A stretch of DNA of 64,000 nucleotides from JBCCBV01 sp039033855 (GCA_039033855.1 JBCCBV010000014.1:24697-88696); one strand, 5' to 3'. Positions 8,299-17,495 are shown, counted from the stretch's first letter. Made by a program: numbers and translations. Notes: a model not told the origin generated them from the sequence alone.

Positions 8299-8330
8299 GG
8301 CCGAGCCACGTCGCAAGCTAATCTCGGGTC

Positions 8331-9512
8331 ATGCGACCCACGTTGCGCATCGCGGCCCTCGTCCGACGGGACACCCCCGTGGCCGAGGCGCTGCTGCGCG
8401 GCGTGTACGACTACGCCAGCAAGCTCCGGCCGTGGACGGTGCGCCTCGAAGCGCCCGACCCGGCCCGGGCCGACCTGGTGGCCGGGTGGTCGCCCGACGG
8501 CGTGCTGGCGCAGATCGATTCGCCCGCGCTCGACCAGGCGTACCGCAAGCTGCCGTGCCCGGTGGTGAACGTGGGCAACCGGTTCGCGGCGCCGCGTTGG
8601 CATGAGGCGCGGTTCGACGACCGGGCCGTGGGCCGTCTGGCCGCCGAGCACTTTTTAGAGCGCGGGTACAAGCACTTCGGATTCGTGGGCGTCACCCGGC
8701 GTGAGCGCGGCCGGCTGCGCCTTGAGGGCTTCGAGCGCGAACTCGCCCGACACGGCCACGCCTGCCGGGCCCTGCGCATCGACCGGCACCCACACCTGGA
8801 CAACCGCGACAACCTTTGGCGGTTGCCCGACCCGGCCCGGGTGGCGTTTTTGACCGAGCTGCCCCGCCCCTGCGCCGTGCTGCACGACAACGACCGCCAG
8901 GCCCGCATCCACGCCGAGGTCTGCCGGATGCACGGCATCGCGGTGCCCGAAGAGATGGCGCTGCTCGGCGTGTCCGACGACGAACTCGAATGCGAGCTGG
9001 CCGACCCGCCGATCTCCAGCATCCGCCTGCCCGCCCAAGCGGTTGGTCGCCAGGCCGCGGAACTGCTGGACCACCTGATGACCCACCCCGGAGGACGGCC
9101 GGTCAAGCTGCGCCTGCCGCCCCGGGGCGTGACGCTGCGGGCGTCGACGGACATCGTGGCCATTGACGATGCGCTGGTCGCCGGCTCGCTGCGGTTCATC
9201 CGCGGGTCGGTGGGCAAGCCGATCGGTGTGGACGACGTGCTGGCCGAGGCGGGGGTGTCGCGACGGCTGCTCGAACAGCGGTTCCGCAAGGCCCTCGGCC
9301 GGACGCCGTTGCAGGAGATCCACCGCACGCGGATCGACCGGGCCTGCCGGCTGCTGCGGACGACCTCGCTCTCGATGGGGCAGATCGCCCAGGCCTGCGG
9401 GTTCCGTGGGCCCGAACGGTTGGCGGTGCGCTTCCGCGCGATCAAAGGAAGCACGCCGCGCGACTACCGCCGACAAGCCCGGGTCGAAGCCGCTTCCGCC
9501 GAGCTCGCCTAG
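8331..9512 (+). CDS. XylR-type AraC-family regulator with LacI-like sensor
   Basis: Protein of 393 residues combining a periplasmic-binding-protein-like sensor (about residues 5-265; HEARFDDRAVGRLAAEHF, YKHFGFVGV, LLGVSDDELECELADPP) with a C-terminal AraC double helix-turn-helix (about residues 275-385; SLSMGQIAQACGFRGPERL). This is the layout of E. coli XylR and its many planctomycete relatives, which activate sugar-use genes. It precedes a Gfo/Idh oxidoreductase and a sugar isomerase on the same strand, its likely targets. The inducer is unknown. Confidence 0.92.
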   Translation: MRPTLRIAALVRRDTPVAEALLRGVYDYASKLRPWTVRLEAPDPARADLVAGWSPDGVLAQIDSPALDQAYRKLPCPVVNVGNRFAAPRWHEARFDDRAVGRLAAEHFLERGYKHFGFVGVTRRERGRLRLEGFERELARHGHACRALRIDRHPHLDNRDNLWRLPDPARVAFLTELPRPCAVLHDNDRQARIHAEVCRMHGIAVPEEMALLGVSDDELECELADPPISSIRLPAQAVGRQAAELLDHLMTHPGGRPVKLRLPPRGVTLRASTDIVAIDDALVAGSLRFIRGSVGKPIGVDDVLAEAGVSRRLLEQRFRKALGRTPLQEIHRTRIDRACRLLRTTSLSMGQIAQACGFRGPERLAVRFRAIKGSTPRDYRRQARVEAASAELA

Positions 9513-9613
9513 CCCTCAACGTCGGCGGGTACCCTTGCGCCGCAACGCTTGACCCAAGCCCGTATCCGCTCAGCCATCCGTCGATCCCGTCCGCCCTACC
9601 TAAGGAAAAACAC

Positions 9614-10792
9614 ATGCAAGACTCAATCCGCCTGGGCGTGATCGGATGCGGCGGCATCGCGGAGCAGCACCGGTCGTACTTCGCCAAGATCGACGGGCTG
9701 AAGCTGGCCGGAGCGACCGACGTGGCGCCCGGCGCCGCGCAGGCGTATCTGGACGGCGCCAAAGCGCAAAACGTCCGCCTTGCGGACGGGGCACGCACGC
9801 ACGAATCGGGCCAGGCCTTGATCGCGTCCGGCGAGTGCGACGCGGTGCTCATCGCCACGCCGCACTATCAGCACCCCGAGTTCGCCTCGGTCGCCCTGAG
9901 CGCGGGCCTGCACACGCTGGTCGAGAAGCCGTTGGCGGTTTCGGTGGCCGACGCCGACGCGCTGTTGGATATTCGCGCCCAGCACCCCACGCCGGTGTTC
10001 GCCGCGATGTTCAACCAGCGGACCCACCCGGTCTGGCGGATGGTCAAGCGCCTGATCGACGACGGAAGGCTCGGCGCTCTGCGGCGCACGGCCTGGACCA
10101 TCACCGACTGGTTCCGCACCGACGCGTACTACGGCTCGGGCGGCTGGCGCGCCACCTGGGCCGGAGAAGGCGGCGGCGTGCTGCTCAACCAATGCCCGCA
10201 CAACCTGGACCTGTTCCAGTGGTTCGCCGGCATGCCGTCGCGCGTGCGCGCGGTGGTCGGGCTGGGCAAACACCACAAGATCGAAGTGGAAGACGAGGTC
10301 ACCGCGGTGCTCGAATATCCGGGCGGCGCCACGGGCACGTTCATCACCAGCACGGGCGAGGCGCCCGGCGAAAACCGTTTGGTGCTCGTCGGCGACAAGG
10401 CCACGCTCATCGCCGGGCTCGGCGGCGGGCCGGCGACGCAAGGAGGCCTGTCCGGGGGCGCTGCCGGCGGCGGCTACGTTCAACTTTTAGAGAACGATCC
10501 CCCCGCCGACGTGTTCCGACGCGACAGCCCCGAGCGCTTCGCCAAGCCGACCGTGCACCGCTACGACATCACGCCCGGCGGGCCGTCGGAAGACCACCTG
10601 GCGATCACCCGCAACTTCGTCCAGGCCGTGCTGCAAGACGAACCGCTGATCGCCCCGGCCGAACAGGGCCTGCACGGGCTCGAATTGGGCAACGCCATGC
10701 TGCTGGCCGGGCTCGAAGACCGCGCGGTCGACCTGCCATTGGATCGGGGTGCGTATCAGGCAAGGCTGGAATCGCTGATCGCCGGGTCTTGA
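9614..10792 (+). CDS. Gfo/Idh/MocA-family oxidoreductase
   Basis: NAD(P)-dependent sugar or cyclitol dehydrogenase of 392 residues. The N-terminal Rossmann motif is LGVIGCGGIAEQH. The conserved EKP of the family is at about residue 104 (HTLVEKPLAVS). The C-terminal domain has GGGVLLNQCPHNLDL with the expected His. AAGGA at 9602-9606 is well placed before the ATG. No signal peptide is seen, so it is cytoplasmic. The next gene is a sugar isomerase; such pairs often oxidise and epimerise sugars or inositols. The exact substrate cannot be read from sequence. Confidence 0.93.
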   Translation: MQDSIRLGVIGCGGIAEQHRSYFAKIDGLKLAGATDVAPGAAQAYLDGAKAQNVRLADGARTHESGQALIASGECDAVLIATPHYQHPEFASVALSAGLHTLVEKPLAVSVADADALLDIRAQHPTPVFAAMFNQRTHPVWRMVKRLIDDGRLGALRRTAWTITDWFRTDAYYGSGGWRATWAGEGGGVLLNQCPHNLDLFQWFAGMPSRVRAVVGLGKHHKIEVEDEVTAVLEYPGGATGTFITSTGEAPGENRLVLVGDKATLIAGLGGGPATQGGLSGGAAGGGYVQLLENDPPADVFRRDSPERFAKPTVHRYDITPGGPSEDHLAITRNFVQAVLQDEPLIAPAEQGLHGLELGNAMLLAGLEDRAVDLPLDRGAYQARLESLIAGS

Positions 10793-10893
10793 CCGGCCTC
10801 GGCTCTGTCATTGTCTTCCGCCGCGCCGACGCCGGGCCCCCGCGCCGGTCTAAGCTGCTGGGGTCCGCCCTACTTTTACCCCCGAGGATCGAC

Positions 10894-11697
10894 ATGAAGA
10901 TCGCCGCCCAGATGTACACCCTGCACGACCTGATCGGCTCGCCCGACGAGCTGGCCCGGGCCTTGGAGAAGGTCCGCGCCCTCGGCTACGAGTACGTCCA
11001 GGCGTCTTCGGGCGCGTTTGAATCGCTCGACGGCCCGGCCACACGCAAGCTGCTCGACGACGCCGGCCTGAAGTGCGCCGCCTCGCACCGCAGCCTCGAA
11101 GCGCTACGCGACGTGCCGGCCCTGATCGACTACCACGAAGCGCTCGAGTGCAAGTACACGTCGCTCGGCGGCTTCGGCTGGGGCGGCGTGTCGCAGGATG
11201 CGTGGCTGGCCTTCGCCGAGGAGTTTTCCGAGATCGCACGCAACGCGGCCAAGGACGGGGTGCGAGTCGGCTATCACAACCACGCGCACGACTTCTCGCC
11301 GTTCGGCCTGGCGGACCAGCCCGAGGCCATCTCGCCCAAGCGCACGCCGATGGAGCTGCTGCTCGATAAGTGCGACCCCACCGTGTGGTTCGAGCTCGAC
11401 ACCTATTGGGTCCAGGCCGGCGGTGGCGACCCGGTGTCGTGGATCGAGCGCTGTGCCGGGCGTATTCCCGTGCTGCACGCCAAAGACATGACGGCGTCGC
11501 CGGACATGAAACCGGTGATGTGCGAGGTCGGCGCCGGCAACCTCAACTGGAAGCAGATTCTGCCGGCGGCGCAAAAAGCCGGCGTGGAGTACGTGTGCGT
11601 CGAACGCGACCACGGCGACGTGGACCCGTACGAATCGCTTCGGATCAGCCGGGACAACCTCGAACAGATGCTCGAAGGTGTGCTGGCGCCGGCGTAA
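10894..11697 (+). CDS. Sugar phosphate isomerase/epimerase (xylose-isomerase-like TIM barrel)
   Basis: Protein of 267 residues. It starts at ATG 10894 behind GAGGATC, and has the AP endonuclease family 2 barrel (KIAAQMYTLHDL at the start). The metal-site segments are GVRVGYHNHAHDF, WFELDTYWVQAGGGDP, VLHAKDM and EYVCVERD, in the order known for IolE/hydroxypyruvate-isomerase-like enzymes. It probably acts with the preceding Gfo/Idh dehydrogenase under the XylR-type regulator. Substrate unknown. Confidence 0.9.
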   Translation: MKIAAQMYTLHDLIGSPDELARALEKVRALGYEYVQASSGAFESLDGPATRKLLDDAGLKCAASHRSLEALRDVPALIDYHEALECKYTSLGGFGWGGVSQDAWLAFAEEFSEIARNAAKDGVRVGYHNHAHDFSPFGLADQPEAISPKRTPMELLLDKCDPTVWFELDTYWVQAGGGDPVSWIERCAGRIPVLHAKDMTASPDMKPVMCEVGAGNLNWKQILPAAQKAGVEYVCVERDHGDVDPYESLRISRDNLEQMLEGVLAPA

Positions 11698-11786
11698 GGC
11701 GGCCGAAACATGGCCGCAAGCCGGCTTCGCCATCAGGCCAGTGGCCGCATGGCAGTCTTCAATCCGTTGACCAGGGAGTTGAACTC

Positions 11787-12128
11787 ATGGGCATGAGCTT
11801 TGTCGCGCTGAGCATCTTCATCGGGCTGCCCGCGTTGGGGCCGCGGCTGCCCTTGCCGTTGCAGGCACCGGCGGCCGTGGGGCGCTCTATGCTCCTTACG
11901 GGTGTGTCCACGCTGGTCGCTGCCGAGCAGATCGACCGCGCCCGCAACCCCGACCGTCACCGGGTCGAGGGCGCGTTCATCCCGGTCGAGGCTCAACCTG
12001 AGGAAGCCGAGCGCGAAGTAGCGTTGGAGGCGGTGGAAGCCCCGGCCCCCTTCGTGATCGTGGACGACGAGTTCGCCCCCGTTGAAGCCGGCGAGGCCCG
12101 GGTCGAAGAAGCCGAGGCGGCGCCTTGA
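11787..12128 (+). CDS. Small protein with hydrophobic N-terminus, unknown function
   Basis: Protein of 113 residues; I do not recognise it. ATG 11787 follows GGGAG with suitable spacing. The first ~45 residues are hydrophobic (MGMSFVALSIFIGLPAL and a second stretch ending VSTLVAA). The C-terminal half is acidic and rich in Glu/Ala/Val. A membrane-anchored or exported acidic protein is possible. Its stop overlaps the TTG start of the GH113-like gene (TTGA), so the two are translationally coupled. Confidence 0.55.
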   Translation: MGMSFVALSIFIGLPALGPRLPLPLQAPAAVGRSMLLTGVSTLVAAEQIDRARNPDRHRVEGAFIPVEAQPEEAEREVALEAVEAPAPFVIVDDEFAPVEAGEARVEEAEAAP

Positions 12129-13255
12129 CCCGCCGGGTGCCAAGGCCCGGCGCGCTCGCGCTCTGCGGACTCGCGGCGTGGCTGAGCCTGTTCGCCTTCA
12201 ACGCCACACCGCCACGCGCACTCGCCAACACGCCGAGCGCGCGGGCGACCGCAGGTGACGGCTGGGTCCGCGGCGTCACCGTCAGTTGTCGGCGCAACGG
12301 GCCCGGCGAGTGGGACGGCCCGGACATGGCGCCGCACCTGAACCGCCTGACCCAAGGCATGGGAGCCAACTGGGTCGCCATCCACCCCTACGCCCGGGTG
12401 TCCGCCGACGGCTCGGTGCGCCGGCGCGCCACCGACGCCGCCACCACCGTCGCCACGCAATTGGCCGCCGAGCGCGGCGTGCAGATGCTCATCAAACCGC
12501 ACCTCGCTTACTGGGGCAGCCCGTTCGACTGGCGGGGCGAGATCGACTTCGGCGACGACGAACCGGCGTGGGAGCGCTTCTTCGGCCAGTACACCCAATG
12601 GATCGTGCACGAGGCCCGCGTGGCCCAGGCCGCCGGCGCCGGGGCGTTCTGCGTCGGCCTCGAATACCGCAAAACCCTGCACCGGGAGGAAGACTGGCGG
12701 CGGGTCATCGCCGAGGTCCGCAAGGTCTTTCACGGCCCACTGACCTACGGCGCCCACTGGGAAAACGTCGACCGGGTCCCCTTCTGGGACGCCCTGGACG
12801 TGCTGGGCGTGTGCTTCTACGTCCCCGTGGCCGCGGGCCCGAACCCAACCGAGCAAGAACTGCGCGAGCGCTGGGCCGAACTCCGCCGAGCGCTTGCGAG
12901 CTGGTCCGAGCGCCACGACGGCAAGCCCATCGTCCTGGCCGAGCTGGGCTACGCGCGGTCGGTCGAAGCCGGCAAGCGCCCTTTCAGCGACCGGTTCGTG
13001 GGCCCCGCTGAGCAGGCCGAAGCGCTCAAAGCCCTGTGCTTGCGGGTCGCCCTCGAAGAGCTTCGGCAAGAGCCCAGCGTGGTCGGCGTGTTCCTGTGGA
13101 AGACGTTTCCCCGGCCGACGCGCGTGGCGGGCGAGTTTCTGATTCAGGGACCGGCGCTATCGCAGGCCGTGGCCCAAGGGTGGGGCGCGCAGGCAAAAGA
13201 AGCCGGCGCAGCCGGTGCGGCAAACACGTTGATGGATCAAGCGGAATCGCCCTAG
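12125..13255 (+). CDS. Secreted GH113-like TIM-barrel glycosidase
   Basis: Protein of 376 residues with a signal peptide (LALCGLAAWLSLFAF, cleavage likely near ALA-NT, residue ~37). The mature part resembles the GH113/'GTA TIM-barrel-like' group that includes beta-mannanases: GVTVSCRRNGPGEWD at the start, acid/base candidate VGLEYR (Glu about 180), FWDALDVLGVCFYVPV, and nucleophile candidate VLAELGYARS (Glu about 273). TTG 12125 is used as start because of the overlap with the preceding stop. Export to periplasm or surface is expected. The mannan substrate is inferred from the family. Confidence 0.8.
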   Translation: MTRRVPRPGALALCGLAAWLSLFAFNATPPRALANTPSARATAGDGWVRGVTVSCRRNGPGEWDGPDMAPHLNRLTQGMGANWVAIHPYARVSADGSVRRRATDAATTVATQLAAERGVQMLIKPHLAYWGSPFDWRGEIDFGDDEPAWERFFGQYTQWIVHEARVAQAAGAGAFCVGLEYRKTLHREEDWRRVIAEVRKVFHGPLTYGAHWENVDRVPFWDALDVLGVCFYVPVAAGPNPTEQELRERWAELRRALASWSERHDGKPIVLAELGYARSVEAGKRPFSDRFVGPAEQAEALKALCLRVALEELRQEPSVVGVFLWKTFPRPTRVAGEFLIQGPALSQAVAQGWGAQAKEAGAAGAANTLMDQAESP

Positions 13256-13270
13256 CACGGAGGAGCGACG

Positions 13271-13300
13271 ATCCGCTGGCGGATACCGGGGGGCTATCCG
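13271..13300. terminator. Possible bidirectional hairpin between GH113-like gene and rplU
   Basis: ATCCGC/GCGGAT (13271-13284) is a perfect 6-base palindrome, overlapping a second GGATA/TATCC pairing (13281-13299). It lies between the stop codons of two convergent genes. There is no T-tract, so function is uncertain. Confidence 0.3.
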
Positions 13301-13304
13301 GGGG

Positions 13305-13625
13305 TTATCCAGCCGTGATGCCGGTGATCCGGACCTTGATGTAGTCCTGCCGGTGGCCGCGTCGGCGGGTGTAGCCCTTGCGACGCTTGAACTTGATGAC
13401 CTCGATCTTGTCCTCGCGGCCTTCTTCGAGGACCTCGGCCGAGACCGAGGCCCCGGCGACCAGCGGCTGACCGATGACCGGTTCGCCGTCTTCGTGCCCG
13501 ACGTAGAGCACGCGGTCGAAGGTCAGGTCGGCGGTTTCGGTCGAAAGCTCGCGCTTGGCGACCTTGACGACGTCGCCCTCGGCGACCTTGATCTGGGTTC
13601 CGCTGTCTTCGATTACGGCGTACAT
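13305..13625 (-). CDS. rplU: 50S ribosomal protein L21
   Basis: Protein of 106 residues, close to the usual ~103 of bL21. It begins MYAVIEDSGTQIKVAEGD and carries the family C-terminus KRRKGYTRRRGHRQDY followed by VRITGI. The start at 13625 matches the family N-terminus, with a GAGAG ribosome site. rplU is normally followed by rpmA (L27). Here the next gene downstream is the convergent glycosidase, so rpmA is not linked. Confidence 0.97.
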   Translation of the reverse strand: MYAVIEDSGTQIKVAEGDVVKVAKRELSTETADLTFDRVLYVGHEDGEPVIGQPLVAGASVSAEVLEEGREDKIEVIKFKRRKGYTRRRGHRQDYIKVRITGITAG

Positions 13626-13788
13626 CGCGGGCTCTCTCGGCAAAAAGTTCGGGGATGCCCGTGAGTGGGCTTGGGGCCGCCGTCGATCCGGACATCTGGC
13701 CGGGCTCAGGCGAACCGCGAAGCATACCCGGGTCACCCCCCGGCGCCAAGACCCATGGCGAACCGCGCCCGGCGGTATCCTGCCGCGC

Positions 13789-14700
13789 ATGAGCCCCACC
13801 GACCCGCCCCCGCCCGCGCCGACCCCCGAAATCCTCTGCGACACCCGCTGCGAAACCGGCGAAGGCCCGCTGTACCACCCGCAGGAAAACGCCATCTACT
13901 GGTCCGACATCCCGGCCGGGAAGATGTACCGCGTGGCCGCCGACGCCCCGGCGATGTCCGAGCCGGAGCTGATTTACGACGAAGGCCGGCCGGTCGGCGG
14001 GTTCACCCTGCAGGCCGACGGCGCCCTGCTCCTGTTCCGCGACCGCGGCAACGTGGTCACCTGGCGGAACGGCGCAGTGGAGAAAACGATCATCGACCAC
14101 GTCCCCGGCCTGGAGTCGACTCGGTTCAACGACGTCATCGCCGACCCGCTCGGCGGGGTGTTCTGCGGCACGATGTCCAGCGACGACGTGGCCGGGCGGC
14201 TGTACCGACTGACGCCCGAGGGCGAGCCGTGCCAGCTGCTCGACGACCAGGGCACGCCCAACGGCATGGGGTTCAGCCCCGACCGCAAAACGATGTATTA
14301 CCAGGACTCGCGCACGGCCACGCTCTACGCGTTCGACTTCGACCCCGCCACCGGCGACACCGCCAACTTCCGCCCGCTGCGCGACGCCCGCGCCCAGGGC
14401 GACACCGGCCGGGGCGACGGCATGACCATCGACACCCAGGGCCGTGTCTGGTCGTTCCGTTGGGGCGGCTGGAGCTTCTTAAGGTGCGACGCGCAGGGCG
14501 TACCCGATTGGGAAATCCCACTGCCAGCCGAGAATATCACCAGCGGCTGCTTCGGCGGGCCCAACTTCGACAAGCTGTTTGTCACCTCGGCCATCGGCTC
14601 GGGCCGGCCCAAGACCGGCAAGCACGCCGGCGCCTTGTTCCGCCTGGACGTGGGCGCAACCGGCGTGGCTGAGTTCCAATCGCGCATCGGGCTGGGGTAA
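13789..14700 (+). CDS. SMP-30/gluconolactonase-family lactonase
   Basis: Protein of 303 residues, a six-bladed beta-propeller that hydrolyses sugar lactones. The metal-site segments are present in order: CETGEGPLYHP (Glu), STRFNDVIADPLGGVFCGTM (Asn), GTPNGMGFSPD (Asn), GRGDGMTIDTQG (Asp). ATG 13789 gives the family-length N-terminus; extension upstream would run into the rplU promoter region. Four bases separate it from the next gene, a probable uronate dehydrogenase whose product is an aldarolactone, which this enzyme could open. Confidence 0.92.
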   Translation: MSPTDPPPPAPTPEILCDTRCETGEGPLYHPQENAIYWSDIPAGKMYRVAADAPAMSEPELIYDEGRPVGGFTLQADGALLLFRDRGNVVTWRNGAVEKTIIDHVPGLESTRFNDVIADPLGGVFCGTMSSDDVAGRLYRLTPEGEPCQLLDDQGTPNGMGFSPDRKTMYYQDSRTATLYAFDFDPATGDTANFRPLRDARAQGDTGRGDGMTIDTQGRVWSFRWGGWSFLRCDAQGVPDWEIPLPAENITSGCFGGPNFDKLFVTSAIGSGRPKTGKHAGALFRLDVGATGVAEFQSRIGLG

Positions 14701-14703
14701 TCG

Positions 14704-15525
14704 GTGAACGCCACCGCCCTGTTCAACGACGACGCCGAAGGTACGGCCGGACACCCCGCCGACACGCCGCGCCGCAAGGTGCTGGTGACCGGGGCCGGGG
14801 GCGCCATCGGCCGGCACTTTTCCGCATCTGCCGCCGAGCGCTACGACCTGCGGCTCATGCTCTTGCCCGGCAAAGAACCGCGCGAGCTGGCCGATCGGGG
14901 CGAACTCGTCCACGCCGACCTGTCGGACCCGGGCGCCATGGCCGAGGCCGTCGCGGGCGTCGACACCGTGCTGCACCTTGCGGCCGACTCGAGCACCCGC
15001 GCCAAGTGGCCCAGCCTGCTCAAGAACAACCTCGACGGGCTGCACACCCTGTACGAGGCGTCGGTCGAAGCCGGGGTCCGGCGGGTGATCTTCGCCTCGT
15101 CGATCCACGCCGTGTACGCCCACGCGCCCGGCCACCTGGTACGCCCCGAAGACGCGCCGATGCCCGGCAACCTCTACGGCGCCAGCAAAGCGTTCGGCGA
15201 GTCGCTCGGCCGGTACTACGCGGTGCGGCGCGGGCTGTCGGTCATCAACGTCCGCATCGGCTGGTGCTGCCCTACCGAGAAAGTCCCGAGCGAGCCGCAC
15301 CCCGGGTTGCGGACGATCTGGGTTTCGCCACGCGACATGGACCAGCTGCTTGTGCGGTGCATCGACGACACCCGCCTGCGATACGCGGTGGTGCACGGGA
15401 CTTCGCGCACCGACCTGCCGGTGCTCGAGCTCGAATCGACGTGCGCCCTGCTGGGGTACGACCCCCAGGACCACGCCATGGCGCCGGAGCTGGCGTACCG
15501 GGCCCCGCAAGACCCCGCGGGGTAA
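14704..15525 (+). CDS. NAD-dependent epimerase/dehydratase family protein, probable uronate dehydrogenase
   Basis: Protein of 273 residues, short-chain (extended) dehydrogenase. The Rossmann motif is VLVTGAGGAIGRH. The catalytic YxxxK is in NLYGASKAFGES (Tyr about 158, Lys about 162). The segments RRVIFASSIHAVY and INVRIGWC resemble uronate dehydrogenases, which oxidise glucuronate or galacturonate to aldaro-lactones. GTG 14704 is the start. The close upstream SMP-30 lactonase supports an oxidative hexuronate route. The specificity call is inference. Confidence 0.78.
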   Translation: MNATALFNDDAEGTAGHPADTPRRKVLVTGAGGAIGRHFSASAAERYDLRLMLLPGKEPRELADRGELVHADLSDPGAMAEAVAGVDTVLHLAADSSTRAKWPSLLKNNLDGLHTLYEASVEAGVRRVIFASSIHAVYAHAPGHLVRPEDAPMPGNLYGASKAFGESLGRYYAVRRGLSVINVRIGWCCPTEKVPSEPHPGLRTIWVSPRDMDQLLVRCIDDTRLRYAVVHGTSRTDLPVLELESTCALLGYDPQDHAMAPELAYRAPQDPAG

Positions 15526-15539
15526 GCGGACCCCGATGC

Positions 15540-17495
15540 TTAACGGCTTGCTGAGCCCGAAACCGCTGCATTCGGTTGACTAAACCGATCGACCGACGCC
15601 AGGCGGGCCAAGTTTGCATCGTGCGCAGCCGGCCGGCCCAAGATCGTGTCGCGCAGCAGCTCGGCGCACAACGGCGCGGTGGTCAACCCGTGGCTCGCGT
15701 GGCCCAACGTGGCCCAGACGCCCGGCGCCAACTCTCCCACCCACGGCAGCCGGTCGGGCGTGACGGCCCGCACCGCGGCGCGCCGCTCAACGGCAAGGCT
15801 CGAATCGCAAGCCTCCACGTCACCCAGCCCGATCGCTTGCGCGAGCGCCGGGCATCGGTCTCGTAACTTTGAGATATTTTCCGCATCGTCGCCCGGCCGG
15901 ATCGACGCGTCGCCGTCGCCATGCCCGTAGGTCGAGCCCAGCCAGTGCACCCCGCCACGCTCGGGCAACGCGTAGCCGCGGTAGTGGATCGGGCAGCGCA
16001 GGGAGGAAGAAGCGCTCGATGCGCGCAGGGCCGTGGTCTGCCCACGCACCGGCGTCAGGCGGAGGTTGGAAAGATCGACGCCGTCGATCTGCGCCGCTTC
16101 GTGCGCGGTCGCCAGAACCACGCCGGCAGCCTCGATGGCTTGGCCGTCGTCGAGCACTACGCGTAACGCCCCGCCGGAACCGGACCCGATCGATCGCACC
16201 CGCGCCAGCCGCAATACGATCCGGGGGTGATCGGCCCAGGCCCGGCTGACGGCGTGCGGCGCCACGACCCAGGCGCGCTCCACCCACAAACCGTTGAAGC
16301 CCACCTCCACGCCGGCCCGCTCGGCGGCGTCCTCCTCGTCGAGATACACGCCGGCGGCCAAATCGGGCTCGGCGGCCCGGCGCCAACGGCGCTCGGTCGA
16401 CGCGTCGGTCGCCAGATGCAGCGCCCCGGTCTGCGCCGCCCAGCCGTGCGCGACCGCGTCGATCGCATCCAACCAGCGCTCGGTCACGGCCGCCCCAGCC
16501 CGGGTGAAGCGCACCGCAGGCGTCAGCTCGGCCGCGACCTTCGGCTGCATCACGCCCCAGGCGTTGCCCGACCCGCCGGCCGCGATGCCCACGGCGTCGA
16601 TCAACACCACGTCCGTGCCGGCCACCGCGAGCGCGTGAGCCACGGCCGTGCCCGCCAGCCCGGCACCGACGACGACCACCGGCAACCGCTTGGCACACGA
16701 GGGCGGCGCAGGAAGGTCTGCCGACGGATCGAGACGCCTCGCCGCAACGCGATGCTGTTTATGGCCGAAACCCACGTGTCGCGCGACCTCGAACCCGGCC
16801 TCAGCGAGCGCTTGACGGAACCCGCCCGCCGCGGCGTAGGTCGCCAGGCGCCCATCGATGCGGGTGAGCTGCGCCACCGACGCAAGCACGCCCGGAGACC
16901 ACATGGCCGGGTTCTTGGCCGGCGCAAACCCGTCGAGAAACCAGGCGTCGAAATGGCTCTCGTCTTGATCCACCATGCGATGCAACGCGACTTGGGCGTC
17001 GTCCGGGGTCAAGCGCAGCCGAACCCACCCATCGAGCAGGTCGAGCGTGCGCATGTCGCCCGGCCGGAGCGTCGGAGCCGACATCGCTTGCGTGTAGCCC
17101 TCAAGCAGCTGCGCACAAAGGTCGGTGAACGCCGGGTCTTTCGGCGCGTCGGGGCTCTGCTGAAGATGGGCGATTGCGCTGGCGAGATCGCTCGGCCGGA
17201 GCGGGTGTTTCTCGATGGACAAGGCGTCGAGCCGTGCTTCGGCGTGGCCTTGCGACCGCAGGGCCTCGGCGGCGGCCAGGAACGACACCCCGGCGCCGAA
17301 GCCGAGCTCGCCCAAGCGTGTGACGCCGGGGCGTGTGAATCGCTCGATCAGCCCGGCCGGGCCGACGAACACCCGCTGGGCCTCTTCCCACGGCCCCTGG
17401 GGCGAGCGGTATACGTCGTCGAACGCCGGTGCCAGGAGTCGGCCGCGTTCCCACACGGCGTCGGCCCAGGGGATGTGCGGGGAGAGCTCGGCCAC
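15540..17495 (-). CDS. mnmC: Bifunctional tRNA mnm5s2U methyltransferase/FAD-dependent oxidoreductase MnmC
   Basis: Protein of 651 residues, the usual size for fused MnmC, which finishes 5-methylaminomethyl-2-thiouridine at the tRNA wobble position. The N-terminal methyltransferase domain has LGFGAGVSF and FDAWFLDGFAPAKNPAMW. The C-terminal DAO-type oxidase begins at about residue 270 with VVVVGAGLAGTAVAHAL and IAAGGSGNAWGVMQPKVA, and ends with the conserved WATLGHASHGLTTAP. Both halves appear intact. It is divergent from carB. Confidence 0.95.
   Translation of the reverse strand: MAELSPHIPWADAVWERGRLLAPAFDDVYRSPQGPWEEAQRVFVGPAGLIERFTRPGVTRLGELGFGAGVSFLAAAEALRSQGHAEARLDALSIEKHPLRPSDLASAIAHLQQSPDAPKDPAFTDLCAQLLEGYTQAMSAPTLRPGDMRTLDLLDGWVRLRLTPDDAQVALHRMVDQDESHFDAWFLDGFAPAKNPAMWSPGVLASVAQLTRIDGRLATYAAAGGFRQALAEAGFEVARHVGFGHKQHRVAARRLDPSADLPAPPSCAKRLPVVVVGAGLAGTAVAHALAVAGTDVVLIDAVGIAAGGSGNAWGVMQPKVAAELTPAVRFTRAGAAVTERWLDAIDAVAHGWAAQTGALHLATDASTERRWRRAAEPDLAAGVYLDEEDAAERAGVEVGFNGLWVERAWVVAPHAVSRAWADHPRIVLRLARVRSIGSGSGGALRVVLDDGQAIEAAGVVLATAHEAAQIDGVDLSNLRLTPVRGQTTALRASSASSSLRCPIHYRGYALPERGGVHWLGSTYGHGDGDASIRPGDDAENISKLRDRCPALAQAIGLGDVEACDSSLAVERRAAVRAVTPDRLPWVGELAPGVWATLGHASHGLTTAPLCAELLRDTILGRPAAHDANLARLASVDRFSQPNAAVSGSASR

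Noticed and set aside
13555..13788. N-terminal extension of the lactonase gene
   Set aside because: The in-frame extension overlaps the rplU start region on the other strand and has no family similarity. ATG 13789 fits the family start.
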